DNA from: Betaproteobacteria bacterium | Lineage (GTDB): Bacteria > Pseudomonadota > Gammaproteobacteria > Burkholderiales > Usitatibacteraceae | Length of the DNA: 64,000 nucleotides | Direction of reading: 5' to 3' | Assembly: GCA_016720925.1 (NCBI GenBank) | Contig: JADKJR010000001.1 | Coordinates: 783,897-847,896, forward strand | In this document: positions 26,148 to 35,577 of the stretch, piece by piece | Layout: each line of letters begins with the position of its first letter | Numbering within the stretch: position 1 is the stretch's first letter | Notes under the pieces: model-generated | Told to the model about the DNA's origin: nothing | Database searches by the model: none | The model's input: only the letters and a program-made list of their open reading frames with translations | Program-made: the position numbers and the translations under genes

Positions 26148-29100
26148 CTACGGCGCACCACCCTGCAGGTTTCTCAGGATGGCGCCGCCTTCGCCGCCGA
26201 CCAGCACGGTGTTCGCGTTGAGCCACGTCGCTGAATAGAGGTCGAAAGAGATCGGCAAGTTTTGCCGTACCCAGGTCAAGCCGAAGTCGGTGCTTCGCAG
26301 GATGCCGTCGTAGCCGACCGCGATGCCGATGCCGGTACCGTTGAAGGACGCCCCAAGCTGGCTGCCCAGCACCGCGGTGTAGACCCGAGTCCACGTTTGC
26401 CCGCCGTCGGTGGTGCGCTGCCAGCCCGTGCCGTCGGCGACGATCGCGATGGTATCGCTGACGTGGGCAATGCTGTTCACCCCTGCCATCCCCGCCGGGT
26501 TCAGCAGCGACCAGCTCGCGCCCGCGTCGGTGCTCCTGAGCAATCCGGAATAGCCTCCACCGGCCAGACAGAGCGTGCTGGTCAGGCAGCGCACCGCCCG
26601 GATCACACCTGTAATGCCACTGGGTGCAGCGCTCCAGTTCATGCCGCCATCGGTCGTACGCAGGATGCGGCCGTTATCGCCGACGACCAGGCCGATGCTG
26701 GCCGTGATCATCGTGGTGCTGGTTAGCGTCTGCGGCCCGAGCAGATTTTCGTAGACAACCGTCCAGGTCTGGCCGGCATCGGTGGACCGCACAATCCGGC
26801 CGTCCGGGTTGATTGCGATTGCCACCTGCTCGCTGGCAAACGACGGCGCGGTATAGCGCGTGCCGGTGCTGGCCCAGGTGGCACCGGAGGTGATGCTGCG
26901 CAGAAGGAACCCGGCGTTGGCGATGGCGCCCGCCAGCACCACGCTGCCACTGGGAGAGACGGACAGTCCGGTGATCCGTTGATCGTAGATGCCGCCGCCG
27001 ATGATCGACCATGATTCACCACCATCGACAGTACGGGCGATTTGACCACCGTTGTAGCCGACCGCTAGTCCGGTGGTCGGGGTCGCAAAACGCAGGCGGT
27101 AGACATTGCTGCCACCGCCAATGAAACCGACGTTCCAGGTCTGCCCCGCGTCGGTGCTGCGCATGGTTTGCGAGAGATTGCCCATGACCACGACGGTGTT
27201 GTCGTCGGCGAACGCGACCGCGGTGCCCGCATCACTCATTGGCGTAATCACCTCCTGCCAGTTGTCACCGCTACCGGTGCTGCGCGCCACCTGTCCACTC
27301 GGACCGACCGCGATGCCCACACCGGCCGAGTTGAACGCCATGTCGTAGTAGGTTGATGTGATGGCCGGGTTGCTCACATCGGTCCAGTTCAGGCCGGCGT
27401 CGGTTGATCGCAGGATCGTACCTTGTCCGCCATAAATCAGTACTGTGGTCGCATCAGCCCACGCCACGCCGCCATAGAAATCCGTCACCACGCCGGCCGT
27501 AGAAGGTGCGTTGCTGACACTGCTCCAGGTCTGGCCGCCGTCGTCGGTCCGCCAGATGCCGAGATTGCCCGCAGCGACGCCCACCAATGCATCGGCAAAC
27601 GCAAGTTTCGTGACCGCAATCGTGCCTGGAAAGCCGGCATCGAGGCGACGGGTCCACGTCACCCCGCCGTCGGTGCTGGTGAATATGCCGGAATTCTGCG
27701 TCGAAAAAACACTGAACCATCCGGCGGCGACCAGCAACCCCGGCGCCGGGTTGGCGACATCACTCCAGTTAGCCCGCCCGGGCTCAAACGACGTTTGCCA
27801 GGTATTGCCGGTATCACTGGTCCGCAAGGTGGTGCCGGCGCGACCGACCGCGGTGAAGGTGCCGCTTCGATAAACCAGGCCACCGATTCCATTGGCCTGT
27901 GGCAGCGGCGTGGCATAGCACCAGCCAATCGTACCGGCCAGGCAGGCACCGCTGGTTGCGGTCGGTATCGCGTTGACGGCGAGCGCTGCCGGGATGCTGG
28001 TTGCGCTGGGGTTGATGCCGTTGCTCACCGTCACGATCAGCGCGAGGCCGTCACAGGCGGCGGTGAGGTTGGACAAGGTGATGGTGGTATTGCCATTGCT
28101 GTAGGTCACCATGCCGCTGCAGGTACCGCCCGGCACGGCGAGGGCGAACCCGCCGCTGACCGATGGCAGATTGGCGGGATTGCCGGCGAACCGCCAAGTG
28201 AAATTGAGCGTCGAGGTACCGGTTGCGGCAACGCCAAAGGTGGCGCTGCCACCGACGGTGGTGGTTTGCGCTGCCGGCTGCTGGGTGATCTGCGGCGCCA
28301 CCGGGGTCGAGGTGACCGTTGCCGTCGCAAACGTACTCGGCACCCCGCCAGGCGCGGCAACATTGGTGGCCACGGCGCGATAGCGTTTCCCGTTGTCGCC
28401 GATTGCCACCGGCACGGTGCAACTGGCGCTTACGCTGGATGAATATACCGACTGCGTGCCGGGACCGCAGCTTGCCTGGACAGGCAGGTCGGTGAAGGTG
28501 GTGGTTGAGGCCGGTGCCGACTGCCACTTCAGCTGCGGTATCGGCTGGCCGCCTGCGATGACGCTGAAGCTGACCGTCTGGCCAGCCACCACCGATCGAT
28601 CGACCGGATTCAACGTGAACACCGGCGCCGAGGCGGATGCCAGGACCGACAGCGTGGCCGGATTGGAGGGAACGCAGGCTGTCGGCGATGAGCAGACCAG
28701 CACCTGGAACTGTGTGCCGTGATTGGCAAGTTGCGCCGCAGCGAGCGTGTATGTCGGCGAGGTGGCCCCGTTGATGGTGGCGAATGCGGCGTTGGCATTG
28801 GCCCGGCTTGACCACTGGTAGGTCAGATTCGCGCCGCTGGCGACAACCGTGAAACTTGCCGCCTGGCCGACGATCACGCCGATATCGGCTGGCTGTGCGG
28901 TGATGGTTGGCAGCACGCCGTTGTAGCGCACCAGGATCGGAATGTCGGTTTCGAAACTGAAACCAACCGGCACGTTGCCGGTGCCGATGCGAAATGCGGT
29001 GGTCGTGTAATCAGCGATGGCGGTGACGCGCAGCAGACGGCCGTTGGCGCTATTGGCGCCGGGAATCTGCGCGGGGTCGATGGTCACAGTGAAGGGGATA

Positions 29101-30449
29101 TTGACGCTGGTGGTCACATCAACGGGGTTCGGGTTAAAACCGCCTCGTGCACCAAGCACGGAAATGCGGTCGGTGCGAACGGTGCCGGCCGGCCGCGTCC
29201 ACCAGACCATGAAGGTGCGGGTCTGGGGCACATCCGTTACATACCACAGGGGCAACTGCACGCCGTTTGGGCCGCGCAGCACCTGTACGATCGTGCCCTG
29301 CTGGTCAAGCAGGGTCAGCCGCAGCTCGTGATTGGCAGGGCACCCCACGCCGCCAACCGTCCATTCATCTGTCGGGACCGCTGAGCAGGTGCCGATCACA
29401 AAGTAAGACAGACCATCGATATCGGCCGCCATGCGAGCCGGATCGGTGCTGATATTGCGCATGACGCGCCAGTTGCCGCCGAGTTCGGACTTCAGCAGGA
29501 TCGGCGTCGCGCCGGCCGGAATCTGCGCCGCCGCAAGCGGGATCGAAAATACCGCGCTACCTTCGAAGAGCTGGCCATGCGGTGTGACGGCATAGACAGG
29601 CGTCAGTGCGTTCAGGCCGGCAAGCGCGGGGGCGCCAGTGTCGTTGCGGTCCACGCGGAAGGTCACCGGATCGGTGACGGCATCGGGCGGCACCACGACC
29701 TGCACGCCATCGGGACCGTTGATCACGCCACCGCCGGCGCCAATCGTCGCGCCCACCAGGACCGGTGGCACCGCCAGGGCCAATCCCGATCGGGCCTTGA
29801 CGGCCGCGATGTCGGCTGCCGTGATCGCGCCGGACGCGTTCACGTCGAACCGGGAATTCGCGGCGCCGGCCGCCTGGCCCGATCGCGTTTTCACGGCAGA
29901 GACATCTCCGGAATTGATTGAGCGCGTGTCATTCACATCGCCGACCAGGAAACCGAGCGAGGCCGAGACGTTCAGCCCGATGCCATTCACGTTCGTCAGC
30001 GTTACGGTGACGCGCTTGTTGTCGGCGATGGCGGGGAGGGTGACGATAACCTCGCTGCCGGAAGGCGCGGCTGTTGCACCGGCCATAAGCGCGAGGCCAT
30101 CTTCAACCACACTCAGGTTGCCCACTGAAGTGATCGGGCCATCAAACTGGAACACCACCGCGTGCCCGGCGCCGGTGGCACGCGGTTCAATGGTGATAAC
30201 GCCGGATGTGCTTTGCGAGGTGTCAATCGGCAGATCGAACGCGCCGGCACTGGCCTGATGCGTCTTCCGCGCCTGCACGCCCGTGAGCGTGATTGCCTGT
30301 GCCGACAGGGCGCCAAGCGTGAGTGCGATTGTCAGCAGCGACAGCGCCTTCCTGCGAATCATCTTGGCGGTGTGAAGGCCGCGAGATGTCGGTGAGAAAA
30401 CGCGATTGCCAACGCACGTGGCAGGGTCGATGCGCGGGAGGTGAGTCAT
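26148..30449 (-). CDS. Secreted dockerin-like / Ig-like / BNR-repeat protein, 1433 aa
   Basis: A hydrophobic signal at residues 33-51 follows a 29-residue leader. ATG 30449 has GGAAGA upstream, and an internal ATG at 30362 would place the signal at the N-terminus. The order is as follows. First the beta-rich domain shared with the 13278-14053 protein ('ITIEPRATGAGHAVVFQFD', 'IADNKRVTVTLTNVNGIG', 'GFLVGDVNDTRSINSGDVSA'). Then a second dockerin-like loop (DVNASGAITAADI, near residue 215), a ZU5-like segment ('GGGVINGPDGVQVVVPPDA'), and three Ig-like domains (about 500-800). Last, a propeller of repeated 'GDNGRILRTTDGG..W' Asp-box/BNR units like Ycf48 (about 830-1433). Likely a cell-surface adhesin or glycan-binding protein; no catalytic residues are recognised. 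It follows the S74 fibre gene after a 369-bp gap. Confidence 0.8.
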   Translation of the reverse strand: MTHLPRIDPATCVGNRVFSPTSRGLHTAKMIRRKALSLLTIALTLGALSAQAITLTGVQARKTHQASAGAFDLPIDTSQSTSGVITIEPRATGAGHAVVFQFDGPITSVGNLSVVEDGLALMAGATAAPSGSEVIVTLPAIADNKRVTVTLTNVNGIGLNVSASLGFLVGDVNDTRSINSGDVSAVKTRSGQAAGAANSRFDVNASGAITAADIAAVKARSGLALAVPPVLVGATIGAGGGVINGPDGVQVVVPPDAVTDPVTFRVDRNDTGAPALAGLNALTPVYAVTPHGQLFEGSAVFSIPLAAAQIPAGATPILLKSELGGNWRVMRNISTDPARMAADIDGLSYFVIGTCSAVPTDEWTVGGVGCPANHELRLTLLDQQGTIVQVLRGPNGVQLPLWYVTDVPQTRTFMVWWTRPAGTVRTDRISVLGARGGFNPNPVDVTTSVNIPFTVTIDPAQIPGANSANGRLLRVTAIADYTTTAFRIGTGNVPVGFSFETDIPILVRYNGVLPTITAQPADIGVIVGQAASFTVVASGANLTYQWSSRANANAAFATINGATSPTYTLAAAQLANHGTQFQVLVCSSPTACVPSNPATLSVLASASAPVFTLNPVDRSVVAGQTVSFSVIAGGQPIPQLKWQSAPASTTTFTDLPVQASCGPGTQSVYSSSVSASCTVPVAIGDNGKRYRAVATNVAAPGGVPSTFATATVTSTPVAPQITQQPAAQTTTVGGSATFGVAATGTSTLNFTWRFAGNPANLPSVSGGFALAVPGGTCSGMVTYSNGNTTITLSNLTAACDGLALIVTVSNGINPSATSIPAALAVNAIPTATSGACLAGTIGWCYATPLPQANGIGGLVYRSGTFTAVGRAGTTLRTSDTGNTWQTSFEPGRANWSDVANPAPGLLVAAGWFSVFSTQNSGIFTSTDGGVTWTRRLDAGFPGTIAVTKLAFADALVGVAAGNLGIWRTDDGGQTWSSVSNAPSTAGVVTDFYGGVAWADATTVLIYGGQGTILRSTDAGLNWTDVSNPAITSTYYDMAFNSAGVGIAVGPSGQVARSTGSGDNWQEVITPMSDAGTAVAFADDNTVVVMGNLSQTMRSTDAGQTWNVGFIGGGSNVYRLRFATPTTGLAVGYNGGQIARTVDGGESWSIIGGGIYDQRITGLSVSPSGSVVLAGAIANAGFLLRSITSGATWASTGTRYTAPSFASEQVAIAINPDGRIVRSTDAGQTWTVVYENLLGPQTLTSTTMITASIGLVVGDNGRILRTTDGGMNWSAAPSGITGVIRAVRCLTSTLCLAGGGYSGLLRSTDAGASWSLLNPAGMAGVNSIAHVSDTIAIVADGTGWQRTTDGGQTWTRVYTAVLGSQLGASFNGTGIGIAVGYDGILRSTDFGLTWVRQNLPISFDLYSATWLNANTVLVGGEGGAILRNLQGGAP

Positions 30450-30568
30450 GTTCGTCTTCCTTCGTTTGTGCGGCAGTTCAAAGGCGGTAAGTCAGGCACG
30501 TGGTGCTGCGAAGTTGAGATGACACATTCCGGAACGCTGTATGGCGGGCGTATCGAAACCTGAACATC

Positions 30569-30635
30569 AAACTCAAGCATTGGTGAGGTGTCTGGGCCAC
30601 TTTCATCCTGAGAGGCGCATGGGTGCTAGGTTTTG
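30569..30635. repeat. REP-like palindrome, degenerate copy D
   Basis: AAACTCAAGCATTGGTGAGG, a centre containing TCTGGGCC and TTTCATCCTGAG, then GGGTGCTAGGTTTTG. The layout and many positions match copies E and H, but the arms no longer pair well. Confidence 0.5.
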
Positions 30636-30656
30636 TCATCGAAAGCCAAGAAAACT

Positions 30657-30729
30657 CGTAGGGCGGGCAAAGCGCAGCGTGCCAACGTACGCCGCCGCGG
30701 TTGGCACGCTGCGCTTTGCCCGCCCTACG
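30657..30729. repeat. GTAGGG-type palindrome, copy 2
   Basis: Outer ends CGTA and TACG. The arms GTAGGGCGGGCAAAGCGCAG plus CGTGCCAAC pair perfectly across a short GC-rich loop. Compared with copy 1 (13068) both arms carry the same compensating changes (TGGGTAAA to CGGGCAAA), so pairing is preserved. It fills most of the gap between the fibre gene and the BNR gene. Confidence 0.85.
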
Positions 30730-30818
30730 TAAAGTTGTCTTCGCCGCACCTGTCAGCGTGATGGCGATGAGCAACCGTTTCTGCATCGTTCGATTCATGA
30801 TTTGCACCCCTGCTGGTT

Positions 30819-33800
30819 TCACTTCAACCCCAGCGCGGCCTTGATGCGCTGCAGCTCAAATTCAAGTCCCGAAATGCGCGCTGCCTGTCCGGCAATCGTT
30901 GAGTCTTTTTCTTTCATCAGTTGATGCAGTCCCTGGATCGCCGCCATCGCCACGCCATCGGCATCCACGGTGGCAATGGTCTTGTCGTCATAGCCCACGC
31001 CAAATGCCGCACGGAAATCCTGCGCGGTCGGGCCGATGTGGCGGATTTTTTCCTCGTTGCGGTATTTCCACGATTGCAGCGGCATCTTCACCAGCGCAGC
31101 CAGCACCTTGGCGCCATCGACCAGTTCAAACGCTTCTTTGGTGGCGCGATCACTGGTGGAGGTGAAGGTCTGCGCGCGGGCCACGCCGCTGACCGCCGGT
31201 AGCGATGTCGGTAAGCCGACGGTGAGCGTCATCAGCGCTACACCGGCTGCCCCTGGCGCAAACACCGTATCGCTATGTGTGCCGCCTTGGTACCAGGCGA
31301 AGTTGCCTTCGCTCCGCTGATACAGCGTGTCGGATTGCACACCGATGCCGTAGGAACTCGGCCCCCACAGGTTGAGCATCTGCCGTGTGGTGCTGCCGAA
31401 ATCGAGTTCGCTGTTCGGGTTGATGCGTAGCCTGCGCGTGGGGTTGCCAAGGCCGTCGATGGCGGTGACGAAGCGCACGCCGCCGGTAGCGCGGGCGGAA
31501 AATTCATTGTGCGCGTCGGAGTAGAAGTTATGGCCATTACTATCCGACCAGACGAATGCGCCGTCAGTTTCTGCCTTGGCACGGGTGCCAGCAGCAAAAC
31601 TGTTTAAACCACTCGCGAAATTGTTTGACCCTCCTGGGATCATGGCGCCGCTGCCACCTGCGATGTTGGACGAGCCCCCGCTGACAGTGCTGCCTTCACC
31701 GGATGCCGTGTTGAAAGTTCCGCCACCAACGAACGCAAAGGCGCCCGCCGTGTTCTTCGTGCCGCCACTTATCGTTCCGCCGCTGCCAGTCACCAAATTA
31801 AAGTAGTTAATGACGCGATCACCGCCGCCGCCTATCGTCGCACTACCTACTCCTGGGCTTACCTGATTTGTTGCGATGCCCCCAATAATGTTGGGACCTG
31901 AGGATCCAGGTTCGATCCGTATGGCGCGAATTCCGCCTGCAAATAGATTTAGTGCCGCATCGTCTGTCGTACCCAGCACCGCATCCGCCCCAAACGTATT
32001 ACCTCCCTGCTTGAAAAAATTCCCGGTGAGTGTCGCCGAATTTGGATCGACCGCAATCGTGCCGCTTCCAGTAATCGTCCCTCCGCTCAAACCCGCGCCC
32101 GCCGTGATGCTGGTTACCGTGCCGCCGGAATTGGTGTCCGCATCGGTCGCACACGCCCATAAGCTGCCGCTCCATTTAGGCACCTGGTTGGTTGAGCAGG
32201 CGGTGGTTGGCAGCAGGTTGGTGGCCGCTAGGTTGATCGTGCCAGTTGTGCTGATCGGCCCGCCGGTCAGACCCGCGCCGGTGGCGACATTCGTAACCGT
32301 GCCGGAACTGCTGGTGGGCGTACTGCACTGCCAGTCCGTCCCGTTCCATTGCAGGAAGCTGCCACCGGTACATGCCGCAGCCGGCACGCTGTTGGCGTCA
32401 GCGGCACACGTCCACGCGCTGCCGTTCCACTTTGGAATTTGATTGGCGCTGCAAGCGGTCGGTGGCATCAGTTGCGTGGCCGCGAGGCCGATGGTTCCGC
32501 TTGCTGTGATCGGGCCACCCGTGAGCCCGCTGCCGGTGGCGACGTTGGTCACCGTGCCGCTGCCACCAAGTGTCGCTGCCGTCCCAAGTTGCCCGTTGCT
32601 GTCGATGATGACCGGCAGCCCATCGGACGCGCCAGGCGTCACACCGCGAACGCCGGCGATGAACGCGCGCGTTTGCACGGACCCGATACGGGTTGTAACC
32701 GTATCCGATGCGGTCCCCGAATTGCCGATGGCGATATTGCCACCGCCAGATATGATGCTGGCGCCTGCACCGGTACCCAATGCAATATTATTGTTTCCGG
32801 CCACGTTATTGACGAGCGCGTTTGTGCCGAGCGCGGTGTTGTTGACGCCGCTTGTATTGTTTTGAAGAGCGCCGGCACCGCTCGCCGTGTTGTTGTTCCC
32901 GCTCGTGTTACTGCGCAACGCATTACTGCCACCGGCGGCATTGGCGAAGCCGCTCGTGTTGGCGCGGAGCGCACTGGCACCGAGCGCCGTATTGCCGGTG
33001 CCGGTCATCGTAAAGTTGCCTGCGTCCAAACCGACATAGGTGCTGTCGAAACCGAAGTTGTGCATGAACGGCAAGCCGTCCTTTACGATGTTGCCCGTGA
33101 AGGCCGAGGACGAATCCACCATCGTCAGATTGCCGGTGATGTTGTTCGGCCCGGCAGGACCTTGAGGACCTTGGGGGCCGGTTGCTCCCGTCGCACCGGT
33201 CGCACCCGCAGGTCCGGTCAACCCGATCGGACCTTGCGCGCCTGCCGCACCGGCTGCCCCCGTGAGCCCGATCGGCCCCTGTGGACCGGCAGGTCCCGTG
33301 GGCCCGACAGGCAGCGATGCCAGCGTGCCGAGCTGTCCTGCGCTGTCGATCACCACCGGCAACGCCGCGCCGGCGGGCGTGACGCCGCTGATGCCGGCGA
33401 TAAATGCCTTGCCTTGGCTCGCGTCGCCAATGCGGATGGAGCCCGTTTCCGCCGCGGTGCCGGGATTTCCGATGAAGATGTTGTAGTTGCCGGCCGTGAG
33501 GTTGAATCCTGCGCCCTGACCCAGTGCGATGTTGTAGGTTCCCGTTGCATTCCCCGGCAATGCACTCCCGCCGATGGCCACATTACCGACGCCGCTGGAA
33601 TTATTCTTGAGTGCGCCGTCACCGACAGCGGTGTTGTTGCTGCCGGTCGTGTTATTGCGCAAAGCATCGACACCGGATGCCGTGTTGACGAAACCGGTGG
33701 TGTTTGCCGTGAGTGCGTTTGCGCCAAGCGCGGTGTTGCCGGTTCCCGTCATGGTGAGGTTACCCGCGGCCATACCAACGTAGGTACTGTTGAAACCGAA

Positions 33801-34457
33801 GTTATGGATGAACGTCGCGGACCCCTTCAGGATATTTCCTGCCGACGCGGTCGAATCCACCATCGTCAAATTGCCGGTGATGTTGTTCGGCCCGGCAGGA
33901 CCTTGCGAGCCGACGGCTCCTGCTGGGCCAACGGGTCCTGTCAATCCGATCGGCCCCTGGAGTCCGCTCGGACCTGCCGGGCCGGCTGGACCCGCAACGG
34001 CCCCGATGACATTCGCCACCGGAATCGTTGCTGTCGTGATCGAACCACCAATCTGCGAACCGGCAAGTGTCGCACTACCATCGAGAGCGGCAGCGCGAAA
34101 TGCGTAAGGACTGCTCGACAGCGGCTGGCGTGGCGCCATCTCCGGGTCGGCGTTGATCGATACTGTCAGCCAATACGGCACGTTGAACGGCAATGGAATC
34201 GGCGTCGTTGAGCCGATGAGCGCGTTGAAATTACCGTTAATGACCGTGACGGCAGGGTGTGTCTCGGTATAGAGCAAGGCGCCGCCGGTGGCGGCATCGT
34301 AGAGCTTGAATGTTATTGCCACCGCGCCGTTGATGGGCGTGCTGCCGGCATTGGTAAGGTAGCCTTGGTAATTGATCGCCCGCGGTGGCGCGGCGAGGGC
34401 GAGTGGTGCGAGCGCGCTGAGGCCAATGGCGAGGATGAAACGCAGAAGAGTAATCAT
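30819..34457 (-). CDS. Collagen-like, S74-chaperoned fibre protein, 1212 aa
   Basis: ATG 34457 gives a signal peptide (MITLLRFILAIGLSALAPLA then LAA). An upstream in-frame ATG at 34523 would overlap the preceding gene. The N-terminal domain (PRAINYQGYLTNAGSTPING, 'VPYWLTVSINADPEMAPRQP' 'LSSSPYAFRA') is shared with the fibre at 14078. Two Gly-X-Y collagen-like tracts (about residues 155-192 and 385-440) each precede a 'NNITGNLTMVDS' block and 16-residue head-type repeats ('NTALGANALTANTTGF'). The two blocks are 741 bp apart, an in-frame duplication. A beta-helical shaft leads to the C-terminal S74 chaperone ('TSDRATKEAFELVDGAKVL', 'HIGPTAQDFRAAFGVG') and a final coiled coil. Trimeric surface or secreted fibre is the likely role; partner unknown. 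No phage genes surround it. Confidence 0.85.
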   Translation of the reverse strand: MITLLRFILAIGLSALAPLALAAPPRAINYQGYLTNAGSTPINGAVAITFKLYDAATGGALLYTETHPAVTVINGNFNALIGSTTPIPLPFNVPYWLTVSINADPEMAPRQPLSSSPYAFRAAALDGSATLAGSQIGGSITTATIPVANVIGAVAGPAGPAGPSGLQGPIGLTGPVGPAGAVGSQGPAGPNNITGNLTMVDSTASAGNILKGSATFIHNFGFNSTYVGMAAGNLTMTGTGNTALGANALTANTTGFVNTASGVDALRNNTTGSNNTAVGDGALKNNSSGVGNVAIGGSALPGNATGTYNIALGQGAGFNLTAGNYNIFIGNPGTAAETGSIRIGDASQGKAFIAGISGVTPAGAALPVVIDSAGQLGTLASLPVGPTGPAGPQGPIGLTGAAGAAGAQGPIGLTGPAGATGATGATGPQGPQGPAGPNNITGNLTMVDSSSAFTGNIVKDGLPFMHNFGFDSTYVGLDAGNFTMTGTGNTALGASALRANTSGFANAAGGSNALRSNTSGNNNTASGAGALQNNTSGVNNTALGTNALVNNVAGNNNIALGTGAGASIISGGGNIAIGNSGTASDTVTTRIGSVQTRAFIAGVRGVTPGASDGLPVIIDSNGQLGTAATLGGSGTVTNVATGSGLTGGPITASGTIGLAATQLMPPTACSANQIPKWNGSAWTCAADANSVPAAACTGGSFLQWNGTDWQCSTPTSSSGTVTNVATGAGLTGGPISTTGTINLAATNLLPTTACSTNQVPKWSGSLWACATDADTNSGGTVTSITAGAGLSGGTITGSGTIAVDPNSATLTGNFFKQGGNTFGADAVLGTTDDAALNLFAGGIRAIRIEPGSSGPNIIGGIATNQVSPGVGSATIGGGGDRVINYFNLVTGSGGTISGGTKNTAGAFAFVGGGTFNTASGEGSTVSGGSSNIAGGSGAMIPGGSNNFASGLNSFAAGTRAKAETDGAFVWSDSNGHNFYSDAHNEFSARATGGVRFVTAIDGLGNPTRRLRINPNSELDFGSTTRQMLNLWGPSSYGIGVQSDTLYQRSEGNFAWYQGGTHSDTVFAPGAAGVALMTLTVGLPTSLPAVSGVARAQTFTSTSDRATKEAFELVDGAKVLAALVKMPLQSWKYRNEEKIRHIGPTAQDFRAAFGVGYDDKTIATVDADGVAMAAIQGLHQLMKEKDSTIAGQAARISGLEFELQRIKAALGLK

Positions 34458-34494
34458 GTTTGATATGCTTCGTCGTTGATGGCGGTCGAATGCC

Positions 34495-35577
34495 TCATGG
34501 CGATTTCCGGGGTGGATTCTCAAGGCGCGCGGCGGCGGCTTCGGATTCGGCGACCGAAGGCAAAGGTCTGCCGAGCAATGCGCGCATGCGTGACTGGTCG
34601 ATGGCGTCGAACAATGCCTGCCTCGGCGCGCCTGGCGGGATTGGCACGAATTGAGGGCCGGTAATGGTCGCGCTGACGTTGCTGGCCTTCAGGCTCCCGT
34701 CCGGGCTCGGGCTGCCGACACTTGCAATGGCGGCGCTTGCATCCGCCGTCGCGAGGCGGTTTGTGTTCATGCGGAAGGTGAGCAGCAATTCAACCACACT
34801 CGGCTGCAATGCATCAGCCGCAATGCGCAATGGCTCAGTCCGCGGTTTTACGCCCGCCCGATGCGTGCGCTCGATGGCCTTGGCCTGTTCTTCAAGCGCC
34901 CTGCCTTCGGCAACCTTCTCCTCGGCGAGTTTGCGATCCGCCGCCGACAGCTCCGGATCGCTACGCCTAGCCCTTTTCGGCTGACTGTTGTAGGCAGCGC
35001 GCGATTGTTCGCTCAGTTGCTGGTGACGAGCCGCCTGTTCCAGCGGCAGCGTCTCAAGGGCGGCGATCTGGTCAAGGAGTTGCCGGCGTTCTGCATACCT
35101 GCGGTCCTGATCGGCCTTCGGCCATGTGAACAGATAGCTGGCGCCATGGGCTATCTCCCAGCTGCGATCCTTGCGATCTTTCGAACACGGCGAACCTTCG
35201 CCCGCAATCCGCGGCGGCGTCTTGAAGTCGTAGGGTTTGCCACGCAACGTCATGTTCGCCGGCGTTGCTGGAATCAGCGCCGCCAGCGCGGCAACCGCAC
35301 GCTGGTGGTAGTCGTTTTCGGCCGTCGTGGGCTCGCGCGCACAGTTGCCATCGGCGCGAACGATGGTAGTGAATACGCTCAACACCAGCGACGCCGCCAC
35401 CTTGGCGTTCGTGCGCAGGAAACGTTTGGTTGTTGATAAATGGTTCTCCCTGACGAAGCGGTTTGCCGTCGCGGCGACCAGCGCGGTATTGGCGCTGACC
35501 CGCGTGTTGGCACAGGGCCTGAACGTGGTGGCAATGTCAAAGAAGGCATTGGCGGCCTTGCGGAATAATCGATGCAT
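34495..35577 (-). CDS. Hypothetical protein, 360 aa, probably exported
   Basis: ATG 35577 is preceded by GGAG six bases upstream, so it is preferred to the frame's first ATG at 35640. The product begins MHRLFRKAANAFFDIATTF, with a weakly hydrophobic stretch near residues 60-73 ('VAASLVLSVFTTIVRADG'). The middle is rich in Glu/Gln/Arg/Ala and looks helical or coiled ('LLDQIAALETLPLEQAARHQ', 'RKLAEEKVAEGRALEEQAKA'). A proline-rich C-terminus follows. I recognise no family. It ends 37 bp before the fibre gene start and may be co-transcribed with it, which would make it a candidate accessory factor. Confidence 0.6.
   Translation of the reverse strand: MHRLFRKAANAFFDIATTFRPCANTRVSANTALVAATANRFVRENHLSTTKRFLRTNAKVAASLVLSVFTTIVRADGNCAREPTTAENDYHQRAVAALAALIPATPANMTLRGKPYDFKTPPRIAGEGSPCSKDRKDRSWEIAHGASYLFTWPKADQDRRYAERRQLLDQIAALETLPLEQAARHQQLSEQSRAAYNSQPKRARRSDPELSAADRKLAEEKVAEGRALEEQAKAIERTHRAGVKPRTEPLRIAADALQPSVVELLLTFRMNTNRLATADASAAIASVGSPSPDGSLKASNVSATITGPQFVPIPPGAPRQALFDAIDQSRMRALLGRPLPSVAESEAAAARLENPPRKSP

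Noticed and set aside
13278..30449. Dockerin-like repeats as evidence of a cellulosome
   Set aside because: No cohesin, scaffoldin or glycoside hydrolase is present. Such loops are widespread outside cellulosomes.
32349..34211. 620-residue + strand frame opposite the collagen-like fibre
   Set aside because: It is a shadow of the repetitive fibre gene. It lacks any start signal or domain, while the - strand protein is coherent from signal peptide to S74 domain.
30819..34457. Fibre genes as prophage tail fibres
   Set aside because: S74 domains are common in phages, but no capsid, portal, terminase, baseplate or integrase gene is nearby. Both fibres have Sec-type N-termini.
30819..34457. Regular 16-residue repeats and palindromes as a CRISPR array
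   Set aside because: The repeats are coding, differ between units and have no spacers of constant size. No cas gene is present.
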